5,490 bases of DNA from Lentisphaeria bacterium (lineage in GTDB: Bacteria; Verrucomicrobiota; Lentisphaeria; Oligosphaerales; Oligosphaeraceae): NCBI GenBank assembly GCA_024405235.1, contig JAKSPA010000130.1, forward strand, positions 1-5,490, in the 5' to 3' direction. The translations under genes and the position numbers were made by a program. The notes under the pieces were generated by a model. That model had not been told where the DNA came from and made no database searches. It was given only the letters and a program-made list of their open reading frames with translations. This document shows positions 1-5,490 of the stretch, piece after piece. Positions within the stretch are counted from its first letter, which is position 1; each line of letters begins with the position of its first letter.

Positions 1-15
1 TTGGGAGGAATGATT

Positions 16-162
16 ATGGGTAAAAAAACAACTGCTGTGAAAATGTCTATTGGATTCTTCCGCTGGATTCGCCTTGGCGGAAGGAAATTTCCACTTCCCG
101 GCATTCGAAGTCCTTGGCTCCCTGGAACTGCCGATCCAGCATGTGCCATGCATCTTCACTGA
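16..162 (+). other. Small ORF with strong RBS, antisense to regulator 3' end (48 aa, doubtful)
   Basis: The sequence GGGAGGAA at 3-10 is a near-perfect Shine-Dalgarno, 5 bases before the ATG at 16. The frame runs 48 codons to a TGA at 160-162. The first ten codons (MGKKTTAVKM) are AT-rich and look like a genuine gene start. From about position 47 onward the frame is simply the antisense of the regulator's 3' end and reads as arginine-, proline- and tryptophan-rich nonsense. The likeliest readings are the 5' stub of a gene whose body was lost, or a chance ribosome site. I recognise no family and would not assign a function. Confidence 0.2.
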
Positions 163-1132
163 TCTGAACACTATTCATGACGGTTGTGCTAACGGTCGGA
201 GACACCAAATTCAAGTAGGAGCAACCATCTGTCGCAACGACGGAGACATCCTTGCCAATGGTGAGATTGTGTTTCCAGAGGAAAGCAAATGCGACCGGTG
301 CTTCCCAGTCAGAGATAATCAGTGCCGTGGGTGTGGGCTCCCTGCTGAATGCCAGCTCCAGATTCTCGTCCAGTTTTCCGGAGGGATAAATTGTATGCCA
401 GTGCTCTGGAACCTGAAGATTGTTTTTAGCCATAATCCGATGATAGTCTATGATTCTGCTGAACTCGGTCAGGCTTTGATACTGATCGAACTGTTCACGC
501 AAATACAGGATTCGCCGATGTCCCAGTTCCATCAAATGGTTCATCTGAATAGCCACGAGCTGCGAAGAATCCACCAGTTGGTTCACGCCAGTGAATCTCC
601 CTTGGGGAAAGAGCGAGAGCACAGGCTTGCCGGTGAGTTGAAAGGTTGAGACAAGCTCACGGGTTTGCGGCAAGAGCAACACAAAGGCAGCGCTGTCCGC
701 GCGATGGGATATCTCCAGATACTTTTCAGTGGATTCCAACTGACTGATGGAGGTCATCCGCGCCGAGTATCCGTGCTTGCTGAAGGTGTTGATCATCGCC
801 AGTATGCATTCGTAAAGAAGGCCGGACGTTGAATAATTTCCCTCGTCATGGCAGGCCACCAATTCAATGGCATTGCCGTTCGGCGACTGGGAACGCAGAT
901 AAAAACCGCTTCTGTCCTTACGAACCAAATACCACGCCTCAACGTATTCTGCAATGATATGCTCCAACGCCATGCGGGTGCAATGGCTTTGCGCCAGCAT
1001 ATCACGCATCGTGGGCAGGCGCCCGCTTGTGTATGCCTGAGCAATGCATGTATTGATGTATTCACGTGCTTTTTTGAGTTGTTCTGGCGCTAAATTCATT
1101 AACTGTGCAAAATTTGTGTATGGATGTTGCAC
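47..1132 (-). CDS. GntR/LacI-hybrid transcriptional regulator
   Basis: Predicted 361-residue cytoplasmic DNA-binding regulator. Residues about 14-80 read as a GntR-type winged helix: the stretch from LPTMRDMLAQ (39-48) through TRMALEHIIAEY to a wing ending SGFYL matches the usual 'LPSxRxLA...R.TVR.AL..L...G.l....G.G.fv' pattern. Residues about 88-355 form a LacI-type periplasmic-binding-protein sensor, with the hallmark MELGHRRILYL (201-211), a PTALIISDWEA strand (267-277), GKDVSVVATDG (293-303) and SPTVSTTV (311-318). The C-terminus ends in a GESS segment at the position of the family's usual 'REST', so the gene looks complete. The listed start is GTG at 1130-1132; an ATG twelve codons in (1097-1099) would also keep the whole helix-turn-helix. 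Neither start has a clear ribosome site. The domain assignment is firm; the ligand, probably a sugar-like effector by analogy with LacI sensors, is unknown. It is divergent from the amidohydrolase/MATE pair, which it may control. Confidence 0.88.
   Translation of the reverse strand: MQHPYTNFAQLMNLAPEQLKKAREYINTCIAQAYTSGRLPTMRDMLAQSHCTRMALEHIIAEYVEAWYLVRKDRSGFYLRSQSPNGNAIELVACHDEGNYSTSGLLYECILAMINTFSKHGYSARMTSISQLESTEKYLEISHRADSAAFVLLLPQTRELVSTFQLTGKPVLSLFPQGRFTGVNQLVDSSQLVAIQMNHLMELGHRRILYLREQFDQYQSLTEFSRIIDYHRIMAKNNLQVPEHWHTIYPSGKLDENLELAFSREPTPTALIISDWEAPVAFAFLWKHNLTIGKDVSVVATDGCSYLNLVSPTVSTTVMNSVQISEDAWHMLDRQFQGAKDFECREVEISFRQGESSGRIQ
1105..1132. promoter_or_regulatory. Inverted repeat GTGCAA-N16-TTGCAC at regulator start codon
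   Basis: Perfect 6-bp arms at 1105-1110 and 1127-1132, separated by 16 bases. The right arm includes the GTG start codon of the regulator. It could be an operator half-site pair or an mRNA hairpin masking the start, but 6-bp arms with a 16-base spacer can occur by chance. Confidence 0.2.
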
Positions 1133-1181
1133 GAAATCAACAAGATTCCGTATCTAAAAAACAGCGACTTTTGAATCTAAC

Positions 1182-1197
1182 TTTATACTACTATAAA
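1182..1197. promoter_or_regulatory. Perfect palindrome overlapping the -10 box (candidate operator)
   Basis: TTTATACTACTATAAA has 6-bp perfect arms around a 4-base centre. The left arm coincides with the -10 box of the regulator's predicted promoter. A repressor bound there would block the promoter, so it is a candidate autoregulatory site for a dimeric regulator. The AT-rich composition makes chance palindromes more likely, and no second copy was found upstream of the amidohydrolase. Confidence 0.3.
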
Positions 1198-1209
1198 TCG
1201 TTTTGTAAA
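1182..1209 (-). promoter_or_regulatory. Sigma70-type promoter of the regulator gene
   Basis: Read on the minus strand: -35 TTTACA (1204-1209), 16-base spacer, -10 TATAAA (1182-1187), each 5 of 6 to consensus. The predicted transcription start is near 1175, giving a leader of about 43 bases before the GTG at 1132. The orientation and position fit expression of the regulator. Confidence 0.5.
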
Positions 1210-1228
1210 AGATTAAGTTCTGTTTCTA

Positions 1229-1296
1229 GAGTATTTTGTGCAGAAGTTGTGTTGGGATATTTTAGGAGTATTTTGTGCAGAAGTTGTGTTGGGATA
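1229..1296. repeat. Two-copy 31-bp direct repeat, period 37 bp
   Basis: Identical 31-base units at 1229-1259 and 1266-1296, each starting GAGTATTTTG and ending GTGTTGGGATA, separated by the six bases 1260-1265. The period of 37 is not a multiple of three, so the repeat is not conserved as coding sequence. Each unit contains TTGTG twice, 11 bases apart, close to one helical turn, which would suit protein binding on one face of the DNA. A 9-base word, TAAATCGTT, lies on both sides of the repeat block (1194-1202 and 1303-1311). The repeat itself is certain; its function is unknown. Confidence 0.9.
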
Positions 1297-1501
1297 CTTA
1301 TGTAAATCGTTGGATAGATTCTTATCATTTTTGGTGAACATTTTCTATATGATGCATACGCACCATCAATAGATCCTTGGTTTGAGATAACACATGACGC
1401 CTTTGATAGAATTCCAGCGGTTTAGGCATGTTTGAAGATTTGCAGATATTGATGTTGTTATTGGAAGTACAGCCGCTGGAAAATGGCAGACATCAAAAAG
1501 A

Positions 1502-1524
1502 GGCCCAATTTGGGGCTGTTTTGT
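1502..1524 (+). other. Weak GC hairpin followed by short T-run
   Basis: GCCC-AATTTG-GGGC forms a 4-bp stem followed by TGTTTTG. It is too short to call a terminator with any assurance, and it lies inside the possible coding remnant. Confidence 0.12.
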
Positions 1525-1722
1525 CAAAGAGGTATATATATACGCAAAAGGCATTGAAAGCGCGTGGCGGGCCTTACAAGCGCATTTAGAGGCATCTGAG
1601 CATTTTCAACATGCATTTTGGGGCTTCGGCGGACGCGAATTTGGACATTTTGGGGGTTCAATGTCTTTTGATGTTTGGGCGGCGTTTTTTTTGACGTCTG
1701 TCGTAATCATGGTAACGAAGGA

Positions 1723-1751
1723 TTGGAAAAACGGTGATTTGTTTTTATATT
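1723..1751 (+). promoter_or_regulatory. Sigma70-type promoter upstream of the amidohydrolase
   Basis: -35 TTGGAA (1723-1728, 4 of 6), 17-base spacer, -10 TATATT (1746-1751, 5 of 6). The predicted transcription start near 1758 gives a leader of about 46 bases before the ATG at 1804. Its position argues against translation beginning at the upstream TTG at 1750, which lies within the -10 box. Confidence 0.42.
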
Positions 1752-1803
1752 GATTCAAGTACGGTTTTCAAAAGAATTCTGCGATTCCTGTAAAGAAAAA
1801 AAT

Positions 1804-2679
1804 ATGATCATCGACGCACACAACCATCCTGATTGGCATGGATACAATCTTGAGCGCTTTCTGGAAAACATGGCCCAAAACGGCATTTCCCGCACATGGC
1901 TTCTCAGTTGGGAAAGTCCGATGGAAGATTGCTGTGATGCAACGACGCAGTGTGTCTGCGGACCGCTGCTGAATGGCCGCAATGTCGCGATTCCATTCGA
2001 ACGCTGCATTTCATACGCCGAAAGGGCTCCTGAAAAATTCATCTTGGGCTATTGCCCCAATCCTGATGATCCATTTGCCTGCGACAAATTGGTTGCGGCA
2101 TACAAAATCTACAACATACGCATTTGCGGAGAATGCAAATTCAGGACCATGTATGACAGTCCCGACTGTCTGAGACTCTTCCGTCAGGCTGGCGAACTAG
2201 GGCTTCCTGTAACATTGCATTTTGATTATGATCAGCAATTTACGCGCAAAGAGCCACGTTCGGAATGGTGGGGCGGAAACATCGGCACGCTGGAAAGGAT
2301 GCTTCAGGCATGCCCGAACACGAACTTTCTAGGCCACGCGCCAGGCTTCTGGATTCACATCTCGAACGATGACCTCTGGAGCACGAAAAATCAATATCCA
2401 GAAGCAGGCACGCCTGTCATTCCAGGCGGAAAGATTCCCGAGCTTCTGGACAAATATCCAAATCTCTACTGCGATATTTCGGCAGGTTCTGGACATCGCG
2501 CACTGAACCGCGACCACGAATTCACAAAACAATTTCTTGTGAAATACCAGGACCGAATTGTCTATGCAAGAGACTATTTCGACAATGTGCACCAGGAACT
2601 GCTGAACAGTCTTCAGCTGCCTGAAGAGGTCCTTGAAAAGATCTATCATCTCAATGCTGAAAAACTAATACACGCGTAA
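1804..2679 (+). CDS. Amidohydrolase-family (PF04909-like) metal-dependent hydrolase
   Basis: Predicted 291-residue cytoplasmic TIM-barrel enzyme of the amidohydrolase-2 type; no signal peptide. The ATG at 1804 is chosen because the protein then begins MIIDAHNHPDW, the usual first strand with the HxH metal ligands (H6, H8). An in-frame TTG at 1750 would add 18 unrelated residues and overlaps the promoter. Further family marks are GECKF (109-113, E110 a possible ligand), VTLHF (H139), FLGHAPGF (H178) and, near the end, YARDYFDN with the catalytic-type aspartate D257, then LPEEVLEKIYHLNAEKLI, the standard C-terminal helix with 'NAExL'. Members hydrolyse or decarboxylate small cyclic or amide compounds; the substrate cannot be told from sequence. 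The protein is unusually rich in cysteine (12), with C43, C44, C50 and C52 clustered after the first strand. The upstream ribosome site is weak (A-rich). It is probably co-transcribed with the MATE gene 46 bases downstream. Confidence 0.85.
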   Translation: MIIDAHNHPDWHGYNLERFLENMAQNGISRTWLLSWESPMEDCCDATTQCVCGPLLNGRNVAIPFERCISYAERAPEKFILGYCPNPDDPFACDKLVAAYKIYNIRICGECKFRTMYDSPDCLRLFRQAGELGLPVTLHFDYDQQFTRKEPRSEWWGGNIGTLERMLQACPNTNFLGHAPGFWIHISNDDLWSTKNQYPEAGTPVIPGGKIPELLDKYPNLYCDISAGSGHRALNRDHEFTKQFLVKYQDRIVYARDYFDNVHQELLNSLQLPEEVLEKIYHLNAEKLIHA

Positions 2680-2681
2680 TC

Positions 2682-2688
2682 AGAAGGA
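2682..2688 (+). promoter_or_regulatory. Shine-Dalgarno AGAAGGA upstream of the MATE gene
   Basis: The best ribosome site in the spacer lies just after the amidohydrolase stop, but 37 bases before the only standard in-frame start (TTG 2726). It has ideal 7-base spacing to an in-frame ACG at 2696, which suggests that initiation may not be at the TTG. Confidence 0.35.
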
Positions 2689-2725
2689 CTTCGCTACGTC
2701 GCACTCGAATTCACATGTCGTCGAT

Positions 2726-4060
2726 TTGACGCAAGGCCCGTTGTGGAGCCGTATCATCATTTTCGCCGTGCCATGCCTGCTGTCAACGCTTCTGCAGCTG
2801 ACATTCAACGCGGCGGATATGATAATCGTAGGACGATACGGCTCTGCGGAGGCCATGGGCGCGGTAGGGTCCACTGGACCGCTGATTCACCTTCAGGTCT
2901 GCCTCATGATGGGCCTATCGATCGGCGCGAATGTCATTGCCGCGAATTTCTTCGGAGCAAAAGACTGGAGACGGCTTCACAAGACGACACAGACATCCAT
3001 GGCAATGGCCATCGGAGGCGGCGTGCTTCTGGCCGCGATACTGATTCCATGCACGCGGTTGTTCTTGAAATGGTCGCATACGCCGGAATCGATCATAGAC
3101 ATGGCGGTATCTTACGTCAGGATATATCTTGCAAGTCTGCCTTTCATCCTTATATACAATTTCGGCAGCGGCATACTTCGCGCAATCGGCGACACCAAGC
3201 GACCGATGTATTATCTGACGATCGGCGGCATTGCCAATGTCTTCCTGAACATCTTCTTCGTGATCAAACTCCACATGCAGGCAGACGGCGTTGCGTGGGC
3301 GACATTCATTTCGCAAGTGATTTCCGCCGTGCTTGTATGGTTGACTCTACGAAAGACAAGTGAGACAGGCGGCTTGTCTGTCAGAGAACTTTCGTTCGAC
3401 AAACCGATCATGGCCAGTATTCTTCGCGTAGGAATCCCTTCGGGACTGCAGAGTTCCTGCTATGGATTGTCGAATCTGATCATGCAGAGCGCAATCAACG
3501 GCTTCGGCGCCATTGCGGTTGCGGGCTATGCGGCGTCAAGCAGTCTTGAAGGCTTGACATACAGCGCCTCCTATTCGTTTTTTCAAGTGTCCGTGAGTTT
3601 TTCAGGACAGAATCTCGGCGCGAAGAAAATCCAGAGAATACGCAAGGGAACCGAAGCATGCATAGTGCTTGTCTCCGCCTTGATGATCGTTCTTGGATTC
3701 TTCACCGTATTTTGGGGACGCGATCTGCTTGCGATCTACAATGACAATCCAGAGGTCATTGAAATAGGATTTCAACGTCTCGTGATTGTTGTCGCGCCTT
3801 ATTTCATCTGCGGCATAATGGATGTCATAAGCGGAGCCTTGCGTGGCATGAGGCGCTCCATGAACGCTTTTCTGCTGACGCTTTTTTTCGTATGCATCTT
3901 CAGAATCCTATGGGTGTATTTCGTTTGCACTGGACGTTACAATACCGTTCGCGCAATCATGATATGCTATCCTATTTCATGGACGTTGGCCGCACTGACA
4001 ATGGGATACTATCTGCAGCATGTGATACGAAAAGAGCAGCAGAGCAATACTGTGCTTTGA
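2726..4060 (+). CDS. MATE-family efflux transporter
   Basis: Predicted inner-membrane protein of 444 residues with about 12 transmembrane helices, the normal size for MATE exporters, which use a Na+ or H+ gradient to expel cationic drugs or metabolites. Helix 1 is IIIFAVPCLLSTLLQLTFN, followed by AADMIIVGRYGS (29-40), a family signature. Others are GANVIAANFFGAKD (67-80), ILRAIGDTKRP (150-160), the second-half match VSFSGQNLGAKK (290-301), and SGALRGMRRS (369-378). The two halves (about 1-215 and 225-444) show the MATE internal duplication. The start is problematic: the TTG at 2726 falls inside the conserved DLTQGPL segment, and the reading frame is open upstream to 2669 without ATG, GTG or TTG. 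Translation may begin at a non-standard codon, or a base is missing near 2724 (see findings). Its place behind the amidohydrolase suggests a shared transcript; the exported compound is unknown. Confidence 0.9.
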   Translation: MTQGPLWSRIIIFAVPCLLSTLLQLTFNAADMIIVGRYGSAEAMGAVGSTGPLIHLQVCLMMGLSIGANVIAANFFGAKDWRRLHKTTQTSMAMAIGGGVLLAAILIPCTRLFLKWSHTPESIIDMAVSYVRIYLASLPFILIYNFGSGILRAIGDTKRPMYYLTIGGIANVFLNIFFVIKLHMQADGVAWATFISQVISAVLVWLTLRKTSETGGLSVRELSFDKPIMASILRVGIPSGLQSSCYGLSNLIMQSAINGFGAIAVAGYAASSSLEGLTYSASYSFFQVSVSFSGQNLGAKKIQRIRKGTEACIVLVSALMIVLGFFTVFWGRDLLAIYNDNPEVIEIGFQRLVIVVAPYFICGIMDVISGALRGMRRSMNAFLLTLFFVCIFRILWVYFVCTGRYNTVRAIMICYPISWTLAALTMGYYLQHVIRKEQQSNTVL

Positions 4061-4071
4061 AGACACTTGCC

Positions 4072-4116
4072 GAGGCGTCATTCGCAATGCCGTGACAGCA
4101 TGTCGTCTGGCGCCTC
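4072..4116. terminator. Nested imperfect hairpin between convergent genes
   Basis: GAGGCGTCA (4072-4080) pairs with TGGCGCCTC (4108-4116): nine pairs, one of them G-T. Inside, ATGC (4087-4090) pairs with GCAT (4098-4101) around a 7-base loop. It sits 11 bases after the MATE stop and 16 bases beyond the antiporter stop, as expected for a shared transcript end. There is no T-run on either strand, so it is not a classic intrinsic terminator; it may instead stabilise 3' ends or act with Rho. Confidence 0.4.
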
Positions 4117-4132
4117 ATTTGGCAGGAAGGCA

Positions 4133-5490
4133 TCAGGAATGAATAATTACGTCAAAATATTTTTTGGCCTTTGATTGGTTGGCGGGAGTCGCGAGGACAG
4201 TGAGACTGTCGCCAGAAGCGAGAACCGTATTTCCTCTTGGCACCAACCACTTGCCTCCGCGTGAAATCATCACGATGTCCCTTATCTGGCGTCCATCAAG
4301 ATCGCTTCCACGCGCAATCGTATAGGAAGCGGGTTCGTTATAGGCCATGTCATCGACATTTTCCTCTGCTTTCTTGGCGCTTTTCTTGTCAAGATAAGCG
4401 ACTTGATCAAAAGAAATCGGCGCTGTAGGCGTCATCATAAGCGGCGAATCCAACTTAAGCGCACGTGCGAGAGGCATGATCGTGAAGCTCTGGATGACGA
4501 CCGACAGAAGAACCATGCAGAAGACGAGATTGAAGATGATTTCGTAGATATTGGTATTGCCGAAAGTCGCTGCATCCACGGCGGCGGAATCGGTTACGGC
4601 GATCAGCATTGGGAATGTCGCAAGCATGATTGGCGCGCCGCCTCTGAGGCCGACCCAGCTCACGAGCACCTTGGCCTTTGTCGAGAAACCGCTTCCAAGC
4701 ATGCAGATGAAAGTCGCTGCAGGCCGCGCAAGAAACATCAGCAGGACTCCCATGAGGATTCCGAGAAGCCAATGTTCTTTGATGACCAGTGGATTGGCCA
4801 TGAAGCCGAGTATCGTGAAAAGAATGACCTGCATCAGCCATGCGAGCGCGTCGGCGAATCGCGAAACGCTGTTTCTGAAAACAAAGTGCTGCGAACCCAT
4901 GCAGACGCCGCCAGCGTAGGCCGCCATGAAGCCATTCGCGCCGCATGCGTCCGCGAATGCGTATGTGAGAAATATGACCGCAATGCAAAGGACATAATAA
5001 AGTCCGTCGTAGTCGAGACGCAAATGGTTGAAGAGCCATGCGGCCGCCCATGTGATGGCTACTCCGATGGCTATGCCCGCGCCCATCTGCCAGACGAATG
5101 ACGGCACGAATAGCAGCAGCGCCTTCGCTCCGCTGATGTCGCCGCCGCGCTGCGTTCCGCAGAGTCCGATGAAGAACATCGTCAGGAAGGTCGCCACTGG
5201 ATCGTTCGAACCAGATTCGTATTCGAGCAGAGGCTTCAGATCGCCCTGCAGACTTATGGATTTAGAGCGGAGAATCGAAAAAACCGCGCTGGCGTCCGTG
5301 GATGAAATGATCGAACCGAACAGATAGCATTGCGGCCATAGTTCGGGATGGCCTACCAGGCAAGATATGCAGTAGGCGAACGTCCCCAGAATAAGCGTCG
5401 TCAGAAGAACGCCGATCGTCGAAAGGATCGTTCCGGTCCTGAATACCTTTTTTATATCGGAAAGAGATGAATCAAAACCGCCTGAAAATA
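4133..5490 (-). CDS. NhaP2/CvrA-like potassium/proton antiporter with RCK_C domain (5' end beyond window)
   Basis: The reading frame is open from the TGA at 4133-4135 to the right edge, giving 451 visible residues; the GTG at 5195-5197 is internal (the valine of SNDPV), not the start. It is an inner-membrane CPA1-type antiporter exchanging K+ (or Na+) for protons. The visible part begins in a FSGGFD segment matching 'LDGGMRT' of E. coli CvrA, so about 70 N-terminal residues are missing. The TD motif GSIISSTDASAVFS includes T at 5297-5299 and D at 5294-5296; the ND motif YESGSNDP has N at 5204-5206 and D at 5201-5203. SWVGLRGGAPI (SWVGLRGG at 4637-4660) is the conserved late helix. After the last helix a charged linker (about 4331-4447) leads to a compact RCK_C (TrkA-C) domain at about 4148-4330 (ASYTIARGSDLDG to LTVLATPANQ), a ligand-sensing regulatory module. 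There is no further domain after it, unlike the longer CvrA tail. Family certain; ion specificity inferred. Confidence 0.9.
   Translation of the reverse strand, partial: FSGGFDSSLSDIKKVFRTGTILSTIGVLLTTLILGTFAYCISCLVGHPELWPQCYLFGSIISSTDASAVFSILRSKSISLQGDLKPLLEYESGSNDPVATFLTMFFIGLCGTQRGGDISGAKALLLFVPSFVWQMGAGIAIGVAITWAAAWLFNHLRLDYDGLYYVLCIAVIFLTYAFADACGANGFMAAYAGGVCMGSQHFVFRNSVSRFADALAWLMQVILFTILGFMANPLVIKEHWLLGILMGVLLMFLARPAATFICMLGSGFSTKAKVLVSWVGLRGGAPIMLATFPMLIAVTDSAAVDAATFGNTNIYEIIFNLVFCMVLLSVVIQSFTIMPLARALKLDSPLMMTPTAPISFDQVAYLDKKSAKKAEENVDDMAYNEPASYTIARGSDLDGRQIRDIVMISRGGKWLVPRGNTVLASGDSLTVLATPANQSKAKKYFDVIIHS

Larger units (their letters stand above)
1318..1753 (+). pseudogene. Possible decayed coding remnant, family not recognised
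   Basis: Two protein-like open stretches follow one another on the plus strand. The first (1318-1425) reads ILIIFGEHFLYDAYAPSIDP and on to an amber TAG at 1423-1425. The second, in another frame, is open for 105 codons from 1436 to a TGA at 1751-1753 and includes DIDVVIGSTAAGKW, LQAHLEASEHFQHAFWGFGG and SMSFDVWAAFFLTSVV. Many codons in the second begin with a purine, as in real genes, but there is no usable start: the first ATG is at 1661. Stops in both frames between 1423 and 1435 mean a single frameshift would not join them. It could be a gene in decay or a chance open frame in spacer DNA. An ATG at 1428 opens a third-frame 53-codon ORF (to 1589) with no ribosome site. I assign no function. 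Confidence 0.28.

Noticed and set aside
50..649. A 199-codon plus-strand open frame starting at 50
   Set aside because: It is antisense to the regulator's sensor domain, which has clear family motifs, and has no ribosome site or recognisable domain.
1229..1296. CRISPR-like repeat pair
   Set aside because: Only two units with a 6-base gap; real spacers are about 30 bases or more, and no cas gene is present.
1105..1305. A 66-codon plus-strand frame across the tandem repeat
   Set aside because: The 37-base repeat period breaks the frame between copies, there is no ribosome site, and it overlaps the regulator's promoter and start.
1366..1554. A 62-codon minus-strand frame in the spacer
   Set aside because: No ribosome site and no domain; the plus-strand frames over the same bases look more like coding sequence.
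1750..1803. TTG start for the amidohydrolase at 1750
   Set aside because: The added 18 residues do not resemble the family N-terminus, the TTG is inside a predicted -10 box, and the ATG at 1804 begins exactly at the conserved IIDAHNH strand.
2743..3363. A 206-codon plus-strand frame inside the MATE gene
   Set aside because: It overlaps the MATE helices in another frame and is arginine/histidine-rich; it is a shadow of the real gene.
4403..5101. A 232-codon plus-strand open frame
   Set aside because: It lies antisense to the well-conserved antiporter and its translation is an improbable mix of arginine, histidine, aspartate and glutamate, typical of a shadow frame in GC-rich membrane-protein DNA.
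4133..5197. Antiporter starting at the GTG at 5197
   Set aside because: The frame continues through the ND and TD motifs to the window edge; this GTG encodes the valine after SNDP in the middle of the transport domain.

Overview
The window looks like bacterial chromosome with ordinary bacterial gene structure. The hybrid regulator (GntR-like winged helix joined to a LacI-type sensor) and the AraI-like 'IIDAHNH' amidohydrolase are a combination I associate with Lentisphaerae/Verrucomicrobia-type (PVC) anaerobes. That placement is an inference from gene style only, and no marker gene is present. No tRNA, rRNA, CRISPR array, transposase or phage gene was recognised.

Layout, left to right. (1) Positions 1-46 carry a strong Shine-Dalgarno plus ATG that runs into the antisense 3' end of the next gene. 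(2) A minus-strand transcription factor lies at 47-1132, with a good sigma70-type promoter at 1182-1209 whose -10 box sits in a perfect palindrome. (3) A 617-base interval without an intact gene (1133-1749) holds that promoter, a two-unit 31-bp direct repeat (period 37), a possible decayed coding remnant (1318-1753), and a promoter for the next gene. (4) On the plus strand follow a metal-dependent amidohydrolase-family enzyme (1804-2679) and, 46 bases later, a MATE-family multidrug/solute exporter (2726-4060) whose start region is abnormal. (5) A large imperfect hairpin lies between convergent gene ends (4072-4116). (6) A minus-strand NhaP2/CvrA-like potassium/proton antiporter with a C-terminal RCK_C (TrkA-C) domain runs off the right edge (4133-5490).

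How they may work together: the regulator and the amidohydrolase-MATE pair diverge from the same interval, so the regulator may sense a small molecule (often a sugar or derivative for LacI-type sensors) and control both itself and the enzyme/exporter pair. This rests on gene order and operator-like repeats only. The antiporter is convergent and probably an independent housekeeping gene for potassium and pH homeostasis.

Most of the window is conventional. The items most worth rechecking are the start of the MATE gene (a one-base loss would explain it), the coding remnant with no recognised family in 1318-1753, and the tandem repeat between the divergent genes. I did not find convincing evidence of a new multi-gene system.
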